From: Pseudomonas sp. PDM15
GTDB taxonomy: Bacteria > Pseudomonadota > Gammaproteobacteria > Pseudomonadales > Pseudomonadaceae
Length of the DNA stretch: 64,000 nucleotides
Reading direction: 5' to 3'
Assembly (NCBI RefSeq): GCF_014851565.1
Contig: NZ_JACVAA010000001.1
Coordinates: forward strand, 310,001 to 374,000
A model generated the notes under the pieces. That model ran no database searches, was not told the DNA's origin, and saw only the letters and a list, made by a program, of their open reading frames with translations. The number at the start of each line of letters is the position of its first letter. The stretch's first letter is position 1. Of this stretch, positions 36,241-43,935 are shown in pieces. The position numbers and the translations under genes are program-made.

Positions 36241-36255
36241 TGACTAATTTAGTCA
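36241..36255. promoter_or_regulatory. Perfect palindrome before the adaptor gene (candidate TetR operator)
   Basis: TGACTAA-T-TTAGTCA, a perfect 7+1+7 palindrome in the 73-bp gap between tetR and the adaptor gene. A looser copy of the same arms is at 36927-36948 before tetR. Confidence 0.6.
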
Positions 36256-36268
36256 ATCGTCACAATTG

Positions 36269-36886
36269 TCATGGCGACAGGCTGCGCAGTATCAGGCTGG
36301 ACAGCAGAAGCGGTGCCTCGTCGGTGTAATCGAGGCCGTGCTGCAGGAGCAATGGGTTGAGATAGGGGCGCATGACCAGGTGGATTGCCATGGCCGCCTC
36401 ATCCAGCGGGGTCTTGCGCTCGAAGTCGCCGCTCTGCCGGCCTTGCTGCAGGATGTCCAGGATTAGCTCCCGAATGCGCCCTTCATAGTCGCGCGCCGCC
36501 TGCCAGCGTTCGGTGGCCGCCGAGGCGGCAATTTCGTAGAGCTTGCGATCCTGAAAGAACAGTCGCAGGCTCGATTCCACCAGCGCCTTGAAGATGCGTC
36601 GCAGCTTCTCCGGCGGGTGCTCGACCGCAGCGACGGCGGCCCTGACCTCGGCCTCGATCTGGCTCAGGCAATTGGCGCAGATGGCCTCGCCGATGGCCTG
36701 CTTGGACTCGAAGAACTTGTAGATATAGGCCTTGGAAAACCCGATGGCCTTGGCCAGATCGGAGACCGTGGTCTTTTCGTAGCCATAGCGGCTGAAGTGC
36801 TCGGTAGCCGCGACCACGATCTGATCACGTACCTCGTGATCCACCGGGCCGCGAGCTGTCACTTTGGGGGAGGGGGTCTTGTTCAT
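36269..36886 (-). CDS. TetR-family regulator of the RND operon
   Basis: A 205-residue regulator with the helix-turn-helix TVSDLAKAIGFSKAYIYKFFESKQAI at about residues 40-65 and a C-terminal ligand domain. The open frame continues upstream but MNKTPSPKV at 36886 gives the usual length. It is the first gene of the run tetR-adaptor-pump-SDR and is on the same strand, an uncommon arrangement compared with divergent repressors. Candidate operators with TGACYAA/TTAGTCA arms lie before it and between it and the adaptor gene. Confidence 0.9.
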   Translation of the reverse strand: MNKTPSPKVTARGPVDHEVRDQIVVAATEHFSRYGYEKTTVSDLAKAIGFSKAYIYKFFESKQAIGEAICANCLSQIEAEVRAAVAAVEHPPEKLRRIFKALVESSLRLFFQDRKLYEIAASAATERWQAARDYEGRIRELILDILQQGRQSGDFERKTPLDEAAMAIHLVMRPYLNPLLLQHGLDYTDEAPLLLSSLILRSLSP

Positions 36887-37402
36887 GGGGCATAGCCTAC
36901 AGAGCGGTTGAGATATGAACAATAAGTGACCAATATGGATTTTAGTCACGATTCATCCTATCCCCAGCCTTCTCGGAAGAATATGCCCGGCCCCTCATCG
37001 TACTGATCGGCGCCAGTCCCGTGGCAAGCTGCTCGGCCAGCCCCCCCCAATACCCGTCCCGATCTTGCCGTGAGCTGGGCTGCAGCGTTCGCTCAGGACC
37101 GTTACGACGGCAAGATATCTGCGGAAGTGGGATATGTGATTCGCCTCTAACGGGTGAGGAAGATAGCGACAGCATTGAGTTGTTATCGATCGATGTTCGA
37201 TAGCAAACAGCGGTTGCTTCTGGCCGATTCTGGCCAGAGATAGCAGCTTGAAGGAGTCTACGAATCTATGGTCGCTTCAGGCTACGATGCTGAGCACTTG
37301 CGCCGGTACTGCGACAGTTAATCGGACGCAGCCTGTGATTCCGCTGAGGACCCTGAAGCGCAAACCCAAGCCTGGCCAAGCTGCCCCGGAGCAATTAAAT
37401 GC
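36887..37402. other. Gene-free accessory stretch
   Basis: About 515 bp between two TetR genes on the same strand. Base composition is lower in GC than the core genes. Open frames here are short, with unlike codon use and no RBS. Apart from the inverted repeat at 36927-36948 and a GCTTCTGGCCG motif at 37216-37226, I see nothing. It looks like the left border of an acquired cassette. Confidence 0.5.
36927..36948. promoter_or_regulatory. Imperfect inverted repeat before tetR (candidate operator)
   Basis: TGACCAA-N8-TTAGTCA, 40 bp before the tetR start. The arms match those of the perfect palindrome at 36241-36255 with one change, though the spacer is longer, which would favour autoregulation. 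Confidence 0.45.
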
Positions 37403-38053
37403 TCATCCACCCGCGTGGTCGCTGCGACCGTGCGCGGCGACGAACATGGCTACGGCTGACCGGCAATAGGATTCGATTTCGTTTTCGTCCTCTGCTCTCG
37501 CCTGATCGAAGCGGGCGATCATCAGTAGATCGGACCCTTTGAAGAGCGCGGCAAACAAGCGGGCGGCTTGGAGGGGATCGGGCACGTTGAGAAGCGCCTT
37601 CGCGTGAAGTTGGCGCAACAGGGCCTCGATGCCCGCGATGACATGGACGGCGCCGGCTTCGTAGTGGAGCTTGCTCAGGGAGTTTTGACTCGCTTTATCG
37701 GCCATGACCATGGCTTCGATACTGCTGACGTCTGGTCTCAACAGCGTGCGCAGAAGTGACGTGCCCACCGCCATAAGTTGGTCTTCGACCGAACCTTCGG
37801 CACCTTCAAGCAGGGCCTGTGGTGCAAACGACTGCTGGCAGCCGGCCGCGATGGCTGCACTGAACAGCGCCTCCTTGTTCTCGAAGCGCCTATAGATGCT
37901 GAGCTTGGATATCTTCGCCCGCTGGGCGACCTTGTCCAACGTCGTCGCTTGAAAACCCAATTCCACAAAAAGCTCGCTCGCGGCGTCGAGTATCGTTTGG
38001 GCAAGCGCCTCGTTGGTGGGCCGGCCGCGCCGACCCTGTATGGCTTCGGTCAT
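37403..38053 (-). CDS. TetR-family regulator of the oxidoreductase/methyltransferase cassette
   Basis: A 216-residue regulator. A basic start, GRRGRPTNEALAQTILDAA, leads into the helix-turn-helix KVAQRAKISKLSIYRRFENKEALF (about 42-65), then an AefR-like C-terminal domain. It diverges from the thioredoxin-reductase-like gene, with two CAGTATCTTAA sites and an AT-rich palindrome between them. Codon use and base composition differ from the Pseudomonas neighbours and suggest origin elsewhere, perhaps an alphaproteobacterium. Confidence 0.88.
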   Translation of the reverse strand: MTEAIQGRRGRPTNEALAQTILDAASELFVELGFQATTLDKVAQRAKISKLSIYRRFENKEALFSAAIAAGCQQSFAPQALLEGAEGSVEDQLMAVGTSLLRTLLRPDVSSIEAMVMADKASQNSLSKLHYEAGAVHVIAGIEALLRQLHAKALLNVPDPLQAARLFAALFKGSDLLMIARFDQARAEDENEIESYCRSAVAMFVAAHGRSDHAGG

Positions 38054-38068
38054 GATATTGGTACTTTA

Positions 38069-38111
38069 CAGTATCTTAATTTAAGATATACGATACCATT
38101 CAGTATCTTAA
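38069..38111. promoter_or_regulatory. AT-rich palindrome and repeat (candidate TetR operators)
   Basis: CAGTATCTTAA occurs at 38069-38079 and 38101-38111, 32 bp apart or three helical turns. The first continues into a perfect palindrome, TATCTTAA-T-TTAAGATA (38072-38088). It lies between the divergent tetR and oxidoreductase genes, so it can control both. Confidence 0.65.
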
Positions 38112-38164
38112 ATTTGCAATCCAAAGGCTAGGTTACAACCTGCCCTCCAGCGGAGACCATCACC

Positions 38165-39058
38165 ATGAATGACGTCATCATCATCGGCGGAAGTTTTGCT
38201 GGTCTCGCCGCCGCTTTGCAGCTCGGCCGTGCCCGCCGCAAAGTCATCGTTCTCGATACCAGCCGGCCGCGTAACCGCTTTGCCGGCCATTCGCATGGTC
38301 TGCTCGGTCACGATCACACGCCGCCGCTGGACATCCTGGCCGCGGCGCGGCAGCAGTTGGCGCGCTATCCAACGGTCAGGCTGGTAAATGCCCGGGCGGA
38401 GAAAATTTCTGGCGTAATCGACGATTTCAGCGTTGTCACTGACGATCACGACAGCCTAAGGGCCCGCCGCGTGATCCTGAGCTATGGTGTCGCCGACCAG
38501 ATGCCTGATGTTCCAGGCTTTGCCGAGAGCTGGGGCACGTCCATCGTCCCCTGCCCCTATTGCGACGGCTTTGAATCCGCCGGCCTGCATTGGGGCCTCG
38601 TGTGGTCCGGCCCGCAATCGCACAACCAGGTCAGGCTGTTCCTCGATTGGACCGACAGGTTGACTGTCTTTGCCGATGGTCACGACATTGCGCCTGATAT
38701 CGAGGCCGATCTGGCGCACCGCAACATACCTGTCGTCGACGGGCGGATCGTCGAGATCGCCCATCACCAGGGGCATATCGCTACCGTCAATCTCGACACT
38801 GGCTCCACCGTCGCGGTCGACATCCTGTTTGCTCACCCGCGCAACAAGCCGTCCGCAAACCTGCATGAATCGCTGGGCCTTGCCACGATGGATACGCCCA
38901 CCGGCGTCCTCCTCAAGGTCGACGAACGCCGCCAAACCAGCACACCCGGCATCTACGCCGCCGGCGATCTCACCACGCCCATATTGCCTTCGGTCACCCA
39001 GGCATCAGCGCAGGGCGCGATGGCAGGTATTTTCGCCCAGCAGTCGATGCTGGCTTGA
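38165..39058 (+). CDS. Thioredoxin-reductase-like FAD protein lacking the NADPH motif
   Basis: A 297-residue flavoprotein. FAD binding is clear: IIIGGSFAGLAAALQLG at the N-terminus and GIYAAGDLTTPILPSVTQAS near the end. The redox pair is Cys130-Cys133 in CPYCDG, as in thioredoxin reductase. The second Rossmann motif (GGGNTA in trxB at 54608) is replaced by WSGPQSHNQ, so NADPH binding is doubtful. That combination recalls dithiol oxidases such as GliT/HlmI, which pass electrons to oxygen; this is inference. An ICMT-like methyltransferase gene follows after 20 bp and a TetR gene diverges. The start ATG has a poor RBS but correct N-terminus. Confidence 0.85.
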   Translation: MNDVIIIGGSFAGLAAALQLGRARRKVIVLDTSRPRNRFAGHSHGLLGHDHTPPLDILAAARQQLARYPTVRLVNARAEKISGVIDDFSVVTDDHDSLRARRVILSYGVADQMPDVPGFAESWGTSIVPCPYCDGFESAGLHWGLVWSGPQSHNQVRLFLDWTDRLTVFADGHDIAPDIEADLAHRNIPVVDGRIVEIAHHQGHIATVNLDTGSTVAVDILFAHPRNKPSANLHESLGLATMDTPTGVLLKVDERRQTSTPGIYAAGDLTTPILPSVTQASAQGAMAGIFAQQSMLA

Positions 39059-39078
39059 GCGCATAGATAGGAGATGAC

Positions 39079-39552
39079 ATGGCCGTCGAACCGGACAGCG
39101 CTGGGGTGCGCTTCCCTCCGCCCTTCATCTATCTGGGAGCGCTGCTGTTGGGGCTGGCGGCGGATTGGTTCCTCGCCCTGAGCAACTTCGGCATCGACCG
39201 GTGGTTGCTGGTCGCGACGGGTGCGCTGCTGTTCGCTGCCGGCGCGGCGACGATGCCTGCGGCGGTGGGGCTGTTCCGGCGCCTGGGCACCCACGTTCCG
39301 CCGTCGCGACCAACGACCCTCATCGCAACGACCGGCCCTTATCGGTGGACCCGCAATCCCATGTATCTCGGCATGGCGCTTGTCTATGCCGGCATTGCGG
39401 TTGGCTTCGACGGACCGATAGCCCTCGCTTTGCTTCCGTTGGTGCTGATGGTGATCCAGAGGCAGGTGATCGCTCGCGAGGAGCGCTATCTCGAAGCGAA
39501 GTTCGGCGACGACTACCGCCGCTACAAGGCCGAGGTTCGCCGCTGGCTCTGA
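39079..39552 (+). CDS. ICMT/PEMT-family membrane methyltransferase
   Basis: A 157-residue inner-membrane protein with about four helices (residues 14-32, 42-62, 105-135). The SAM-binding C-terminal half has the family marks GPYRWTRNPMYLGM and EERYLEAKFGDDYRRYKAEVRRWL. Relatives methylate isoprenylcysteine carboxyl groups, phosphatidylethanolamine or thiols (as in the MddA group); the acceptor is unknown here. AGGAG precedes the ATG. It is the second gene of the cassette with the CxxC flavoprotein, which makes a thiol substrate an attractive but unproven idea. Confidence 0.85.
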   Translation: MAVEPDSAGVRFPPPFIYLGALLLGLAADWFLALSNFGIDRWLLVATGALLFAAGAATMPAAVGLFRRLGTHVPPSRPTTLIATTGPYRWTRNPMYLGMALVYAGIAVGFDGPIALALLPLVLMVIQRQVIAREERYLEAKFGDDYRRYKAEVRRWL

Positions 39553-39714
39553 CTATATCCGCAGCTTCCGCCTGCGGGATCTTCTGATAACCAACACCGA
39601 CTTTCTTGCCGCGGCTACTGAATGGGCTCTGATTTCGTAGATAACCAAGGGCCGCTTCTGGCCGGAAACAGACCTTCACCTACTTCCCCACTAGCGGACA
39701 GTCGGCAGGGCAGG

Positions 39715-40242
39715 TCAGGGATAAGCTGCCTGCCAGCGTGCTGTCAGGCTCTCAGCCTGCACAGGCGTTGCATCCATACGAATCAGTCCCAGCTGCAGCG
39801 CCTGCTCGGTGCTCAGGCGGCCCTTCTGCAGGGCCAGCAGCGTGCCTTCGCCGGTGATCAGTACCGCGTCGCCAAGCGCAGGGCCTGGCAGGTGCGGGGT
39901 GAGTTTCAGCTGCTCGCCGTCTGCCGTGAAACGCGCCCATAGGCCGGACTCCACCAGTAGCAGGCTGAAGCTGTCGGCCCGTGCTTGGGCGGCGAGGGTA
40001 TTGCGCAGCTTGCCGAGCATGTTCAGGGCGCGGCGCATGCCGAAGCCGCCGGGCAGCGGCCCGGGTCTGGCCAGCGCCTTGTCCTGGTAGGCCTGGTGCA
40101 GGGCCAGGGCCACGTCCAGCGAACCGGGGTGGGCCTGGGTCAGGTCCATGGCCATGCCGTCGTAGCCGCAGGCGCGGCTCGCCGGGCTGGTGCCGGCGAG
40201 CAGCAGTGCCAGCGTCCCGGCGACTATCGACGAGGCTCTCAT
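39715..40242 (-). CDS. Small secreted protein, possibly SCP2-like
   Basis: A 175-residue protein with a Sec signal peptide (about 1-24, cut near SRAC); the site is not a lipobox. The C-terminal part, LITGEGTLLALQKGRLSTEQ then ALQLGLIRMDA, has the rhythm of a sterol-carrier-protein-2 fold and resembles the C-terminal domain of the alkylsulfatase upstream (TTLEDIQLGNATLEQK then VASGELKFDG). It overlaps that gene by 4 bp (ATGA), so it is co-translated and may bind lipid chains in the periplasm. The SCP2 link is my inference from pattern only. Confidence 0.7.
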   Translation of the reverse strand: MRASSIVAGTLALLLAGTSPASRACGYDGMAMDLTQAHPGSLDVALALHQAYQDKALARPGPLPGGFGMRRALNMLGKLRNTLAAQARADSFSLLLVESGLWARFTADGEQLKLTPHLPGPALGDAVLITGEGTLLALQKGRLSTEQALQLGLIRMDATPVQAESLTARWQAAYP

Positions 40243-42218
40243 GGGGTGGCGATGTTGAACCAGAAGTCGAACTTGTCGAGCAGGCCCATGAACTCGCCGA
40301 AGGCCTGCGGGCGGCCGTCGAACTTAAGTTCGCCGGAGGCGACCTTCTGCTCCAGTGTGGCGTTGCCCAGCTGGATGTCTTCCAGGGTGGTCTTGTTCAT
40401 GGTCAGGCCGACGTCGGCGTTGGCGTTCAGCTTCGGCTCGTAGGTCAGCACGCCATTTTCCACGGTCAACGCGTAGTCCTTGCCGAGGTCGCTGAAGCGG
40501 TAGTTGAGCACCAGCTTCTTGCCCGCGGCGCGCTCGCCGTTGAGGCGCACGGCCAAGTAGTCGAAGAGCATCTCCGGGGTCATGGCGCGGATCACGTCCG
40601 GGCTGGCGGTAACGGTGCCGCCACCCTGCGGCAGGCCATTGCGCAGCTCGAAGGCACCCTGCAGATACATCGAGCGCCAAGGGCCGGATTCGGCCTGGTA
40701 GCCCAACTGCTCGAAGGTATCGGCCAGCAGGTTTTTCGCCGCCGCGTTGTCCGGCTCGGCGAACACCACGTGCTTGGTCGCCTCGGCCACCCAGCGGTAC
40801 TCGCCCTTGGCGAAGTCGGCCTTGGCCTTCTCCAGCACGGCAGCGGAGCCGCCCATGTATTCGACGTATTTCTTCGCCGCCGCTTGCGGTGGAAGCTTGT
40901 CGAGGTTGGCCGGGTTGGCGTCGTACCAGCCCAGGTAGCGCTGGTAGATGGCCTTGGCGTTGAACTTGAGGGTGCCGTACACGCCGCGCCCCGGCCAGAA
41001 GGATTCCAGCTCCGGTGGCAGCTTGATGGTCTCGGCGATTTCCTCGGCGTTGAGGCCCTGGTTCATCAGGCGCACGGACTGGTCGTGGATGTACTTGTAG
41101 ATGGCGCGCTGCTTCTTCAGGTAGTCGACGATCTGCGGCTGGCCCCACAGCGGCCAGTGGTGGCTCTGGAACTTGACCACGCTCTTGTCGCCGTACAGGG
41201 CGATGGCCTCGCCGATGTACTTGGACCACTGCAGCGCATCGCGCACCTGCGCGCCGCGCGGGGTGAGCACGTTGTGCATGTTGTTGGTGGTGTTCTCGGC
41301 CATCCACAGGGCCTTGGTGGCCGGGAAGTAGGTGTGCATCTCCACCGGCGCCTCGGTGCCCGGGGTCATCTGGAACACCATCTGCACGCCATCGACGGTC
41401 AGCTCCTGGCCGGTCTTCTCGACCTCCTCGGTGGGCTGGATCAGGGTGGCGGTGCCGGTGGACACGGTCATGCCCATGCCGGCGTTGACGCCGCCCTGGG
41501 CATTGCGCGGCAGCATGGCGCCGAACTGGTACACGGCGCGACGGGCCATGGCATTGCCGGCGATCACGTTCTCGCTCACCGCATGGTCGGTAAAGCCCTT
41601 GGGCGCGATGATGCGCACCTTGCCGGCCTTGACGTCGGCCTCGTCGACTATGCCGCGCACGCCACCGAAGTGGTCGAGGTGCGAGTGGCTGTAGATCACC
41701 GCAACCACTGGCTTCTGGCCCAGGTTGGCGCTGACCAGCTCATAGGCGGCCTTGGCGGTTTCCGCGCTGATCAGCGGGTCGAATACGATCCAGCCGGTCT
41801 TGCCTTCGACGAAGGTGATGTTGGAAACGTCGTAGCCGCGCACCTGGTAGATGCCTTCGGTGACGCGGAACAGGCCGTATTCCATGCTCAGCTGGGCGTG
41901 GCGCCACAGGCTGGGGTTGACGCTGACCGGCGCCGGTTTGTCTGCGGCGATGTACTGCTTGTAGCTTTCCAGGTCCCACACCACCTTGCCGGTGGCATCC
42001 TTGATGGTCAGGGTCTCCGGCTTGGCGATGAAACCGCGCTGGGCGTTCTCGAAGTCCTGCTTGTCGGCGAACGGCAACTGGTTCAGCACGGCCTGGTTGG
42101 CCGCTGTGGTCGCGGCGCTGGCGGGCTGGGTCGGGACAGGGCTGGCCTGGGCGGTGGCGCTGGCGAGCAGCGCGCTGGTCAGGCCGGCGGCGCAGAGCCG
42201 CTGTAGGGAACGACGCAT
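40239..42218 (-). CDS. SdsA-like alkyl sulfatase
   Basis: A 659-residue exported enzyme of the SdsA1 type (SdsA1 is about the same length). A signal peptide covers about residues 1-25. The MBL-fold metal motif is H178-x-H180-x-D182-H183 in YSHSHLDHFGG, with MAENTTNNMHN and the helical dimerisation domain in the middle. The C-terminal 125 residues form an SCP2-like lipid-binding domain. SdsA1 cleaves dodecyl sulfate to sulfate and dodecanol in the periplasm or outside. An AGAGGA site supports the ATG at 42216-42218. It lies 38 bp after an alcohol dehydrogenase gene that could oxidise the alkanol. Exact substrates are inferred. Confidence 0.92.
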   Translation of the reverse strand: MRRSLQRLCAAGLTSALLASATAQASPVPTQPASAATTAANQAVLNQLPFADKQDFENAQRGFIAKPETLTIKDATGKVVWDLESYKQYIAADKPAPVSVNPSLWRHAQLSMEYGLFRVTEGIYQVRGYDVSNITFVEGKTGWIVFDPLISAETAKAAYELVSANLGQKPVVAVIYSHSHLDHFGGVRGIVDEADVKAGKVRIIAPKGFTDHAVSENVIAGNAMARRAVYQFGAMLPRNAQGGVNAGMGMTVSTGTATLIQPTEEVEKTGQELTVDGVQMVFQMTPGTEAPVEMHTYFPATKALWMAENTTNNMHNVLTPRGAQVRDALQWSKYIGEAIALYGDKSVVKFQSHHWPLWGQPQIVDYLKKQRAIYKYIHDQSVRLMNQGLNAEEIAETIKLPPELESFWPGRGVYGTLKFNAKAIYQRYLGWYDANPANLDKLPPQAAAKKYVEYMGGSAAVLEKAKADFAKGEYRWVAEATKHVVFAEPDNAAAKNLLADTFEQLGYQAESGPWRSMYLQGAFELRNGLPQGGGTVTASPDVIRAMTPEMLFDYLAVRLNGERAAGKKLVLNYRFSDLGKDYALTVENGVLTYEPKLNANADVGLTMNKTTLEDIQLGNATLEQKVASGELKFDGRPQAFGEFMGLLDKFDFWFNIATP

Positions 42219-42256
42219 TGGATGAGTCCTCTTGTTGTTGTCGGGTGGGGAGTGGA

Positions 42257-43840
42257 TCAGCCCTGGGCGATCCACTCGGCGGCGCGCTCGGCGACCATGA
42301 TCGAGGGGGCGTTGGTGTTGCCGCCGACCAGCGTCGGCATCACCGAGGCGTCGACCACGCGCAGGCCGGCGATGCCGTGTACGCGCAGCTGGCTGTCCAC
42401 CACCGCGGCTTCGTCAGTGCCCATCTTGCAGGTGCCGATCGGGTGGTAGATGGAGTCGGTGCGGCGGCGTAGCAGCTCGATCAGTTGCTCGTCGCTGTCG
42501 AGGCCGGCGCTGAACACATCACGCAGGCCGAAACGCGCCATGGGCGCCTGGGCGACGATCTCGCGGGCCATGCGATAGCCCTTGAGCAGGGTCTGCACAT
42601 CGTCGTCGTGACCGAGGAAGTTCGGGTCGATGCGCGGCGCGGCGGCCGGGTCGGCCGACTGCAGGCCGACGCTGCCGATGCTCTTGGGGCGCAGCACGCA
42701 GACGTGGCAGCTGAATCCATGCCCCCAGTGTAGTTTGCGGTTGTGGTCGTCGAGCAGGCTGACCACCGAATGCAGCTGCACGTCCGGGCGCGTCAGGGCC
42801 GCGTCGGTCTTGAGGAAGCCGCCGGCCTCGGCGAAGTTGCTCGCCAGCGGGCCGCGTTTGCGCGCCATGTACTGGGCCAGCGCGGAACCCATCTTCAGGC
42901 TGCCGCCCAGCGAGTAGCCGAGCAGCGAGTTGTCGCTGCTCTTGTAGCCGAGAATCACGTCCGGATGGTCCTGCAGGTTCTGCCCGACGCCCGGTAGCTC
43001 GTGCTGCACGGCGATGCCGTGGGGCTTGAGGTCGGCCTCGGCACCGATGCCGGAGAGCATCAGCAGTTGCGGGCTGCCGAAGGCGCCGGCGCTGAGCAGC
43101 ACTTCCTTGCGTGCCTTCAGCGCGGTCGAGCGGCCCTTGTGGCGCACTTGCACGCCGGTGGCCTGCTTGCCCTGCAGCAGGATGCGCTCGGCATGCGCAC
43201 CGGTGAGCACGGTGAGGTTCTTGCGCTGCTCACGAATCGGCTTGAGGAAGGCGGTGGCGGTGCTCCAGCGGCGGCCGTCGCGGATGGTCACGTCGTACTG
43301 GCCGACACCTTCCTGCTCGGCGCCGTTGAAGTCGGCGTTGTAGCGGTGGCCGGCTTTTTGTCCGGCTTCTACGAAGGCATGGCTGGCGGCGTGGGCCTCG
43401 ATCTGGCCGACGTACAGCTCGCCTTCGCCGCCATGGAATTCGCTGGCGCCCAGGTGGTGCATCTGGCTCTTACGGAAGTACGGCAGCACATCCTTGAACG
43501 ACCAGCCATCGTTGCCCAGGTTGGCCCAGTCGTCGTAGTCGCTGTGGTGGCCGCGGATGTAGATCATGCCGTTGATCGAGCTGCTGCCGCCGAGTGCTTT
43601 GCCGCGTGGCTGGTAGCCGATGCGGCCGCCCAGGCCGGGCTGCGGCACGGTGTTGAAGGCCCAGTTGACGTGGCGGGTCGGCAGGATGGCGGCCACCCCG
43701 GCTGGTGCATGGATCAGCGGCGACCAGTCCTGCGGGCCGGCTTCGAGCAGGCACACGGAAACGGCGGGGTCGGCACTCAGGCGGTTGGCCAGGACGCAGC
43801 CGGCCGAACCGGCACCAATGATGATGTAGTCGAATTCCAT
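42257..43840 (-). CDS. GMC-family alcohol dehydrogenase, AlkJ-like
   Basis: A 527-residue FAD enzyme. The ADP-binding motif is IIIGAGSAGCVLANRL; GMC signature 1 is PRGKALGGSSSINGM (about 78-92) and signature 2 is SAGAFGSPQLLMLSG (about 250-265). The catalytic His is in YHPIGTCKMG and the Asn/His region in NTNAPSIM. The whole length matches AlkJ, the membrane-linked alkanol dehydrogenase of the P. oleovorans alkane pathway that feeds electrons to the respiratory chain; choline-dehydrogenase-like is the generic label. It is first in the operon with the alkylsulfatase and small secreted protein, and diverges from the AraC regulator. Confidence 0.92.
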   Translation of the reverse strand: MEFDYIIIGAGSAGCVLANRLSADPAVSVCLLEAGPQDWSPLIHAPAGVAAILPTRHVNWAFNTVPQPGLGGRIGYQPRGKALGGSSSINGMIYIRGHHSDYDDWANLGNDGWSFKDVLPYFRKSQMHHLGASEFHGGEGELYVGQIEAHAASHAFVEAGQKAGHRYNADFNGAEQEGVGQYDVTIRDGRRWSTATAFLKPIREQRKNLTVLTGAHAERILLQGKQATGVQVRHKGRSTALKARKEVLLSAGAFGSPQLLMLSGIGAEADLKPHGIAVQHELPGVGQNLQDHPDVILGYKSSDNSLLGYSLGGSLKMGSALAQYMARKRGPLASNFAEAGGFLKTDAALTRPDVQLHSVVSLLDDHNRKLHWGHGFSCHVCVLRPKSIGSVGLQSADPAAAPRIDPNFLGHDDDVQTLLKGYRMAREIVAQAPMARFGLRDVFSAGLDSDEQLIELLRRRTDSIYHPIGTCKMGTDEAAVVDSQLRVHGIAGLRVVDASVMPTLVGGNTNAPSIMVAERAAEWIAQG

Positions 43841-43935
43841 GAGGGGCTCCGAAGCGATGGAGTGGTGTTCGGATTCTTGGTGGAACCGACGAGCTAAGAT
43901 TGATCTTTGACGACTGATATTTGATTCTTGGCGAC

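Noticed and set aside
37248-37469. 73-codon frame in the gene-free accessory stretch
   Set aside because: Codon use is unlike any neighbour, no RBS, and it overlaps the TetR gene end.
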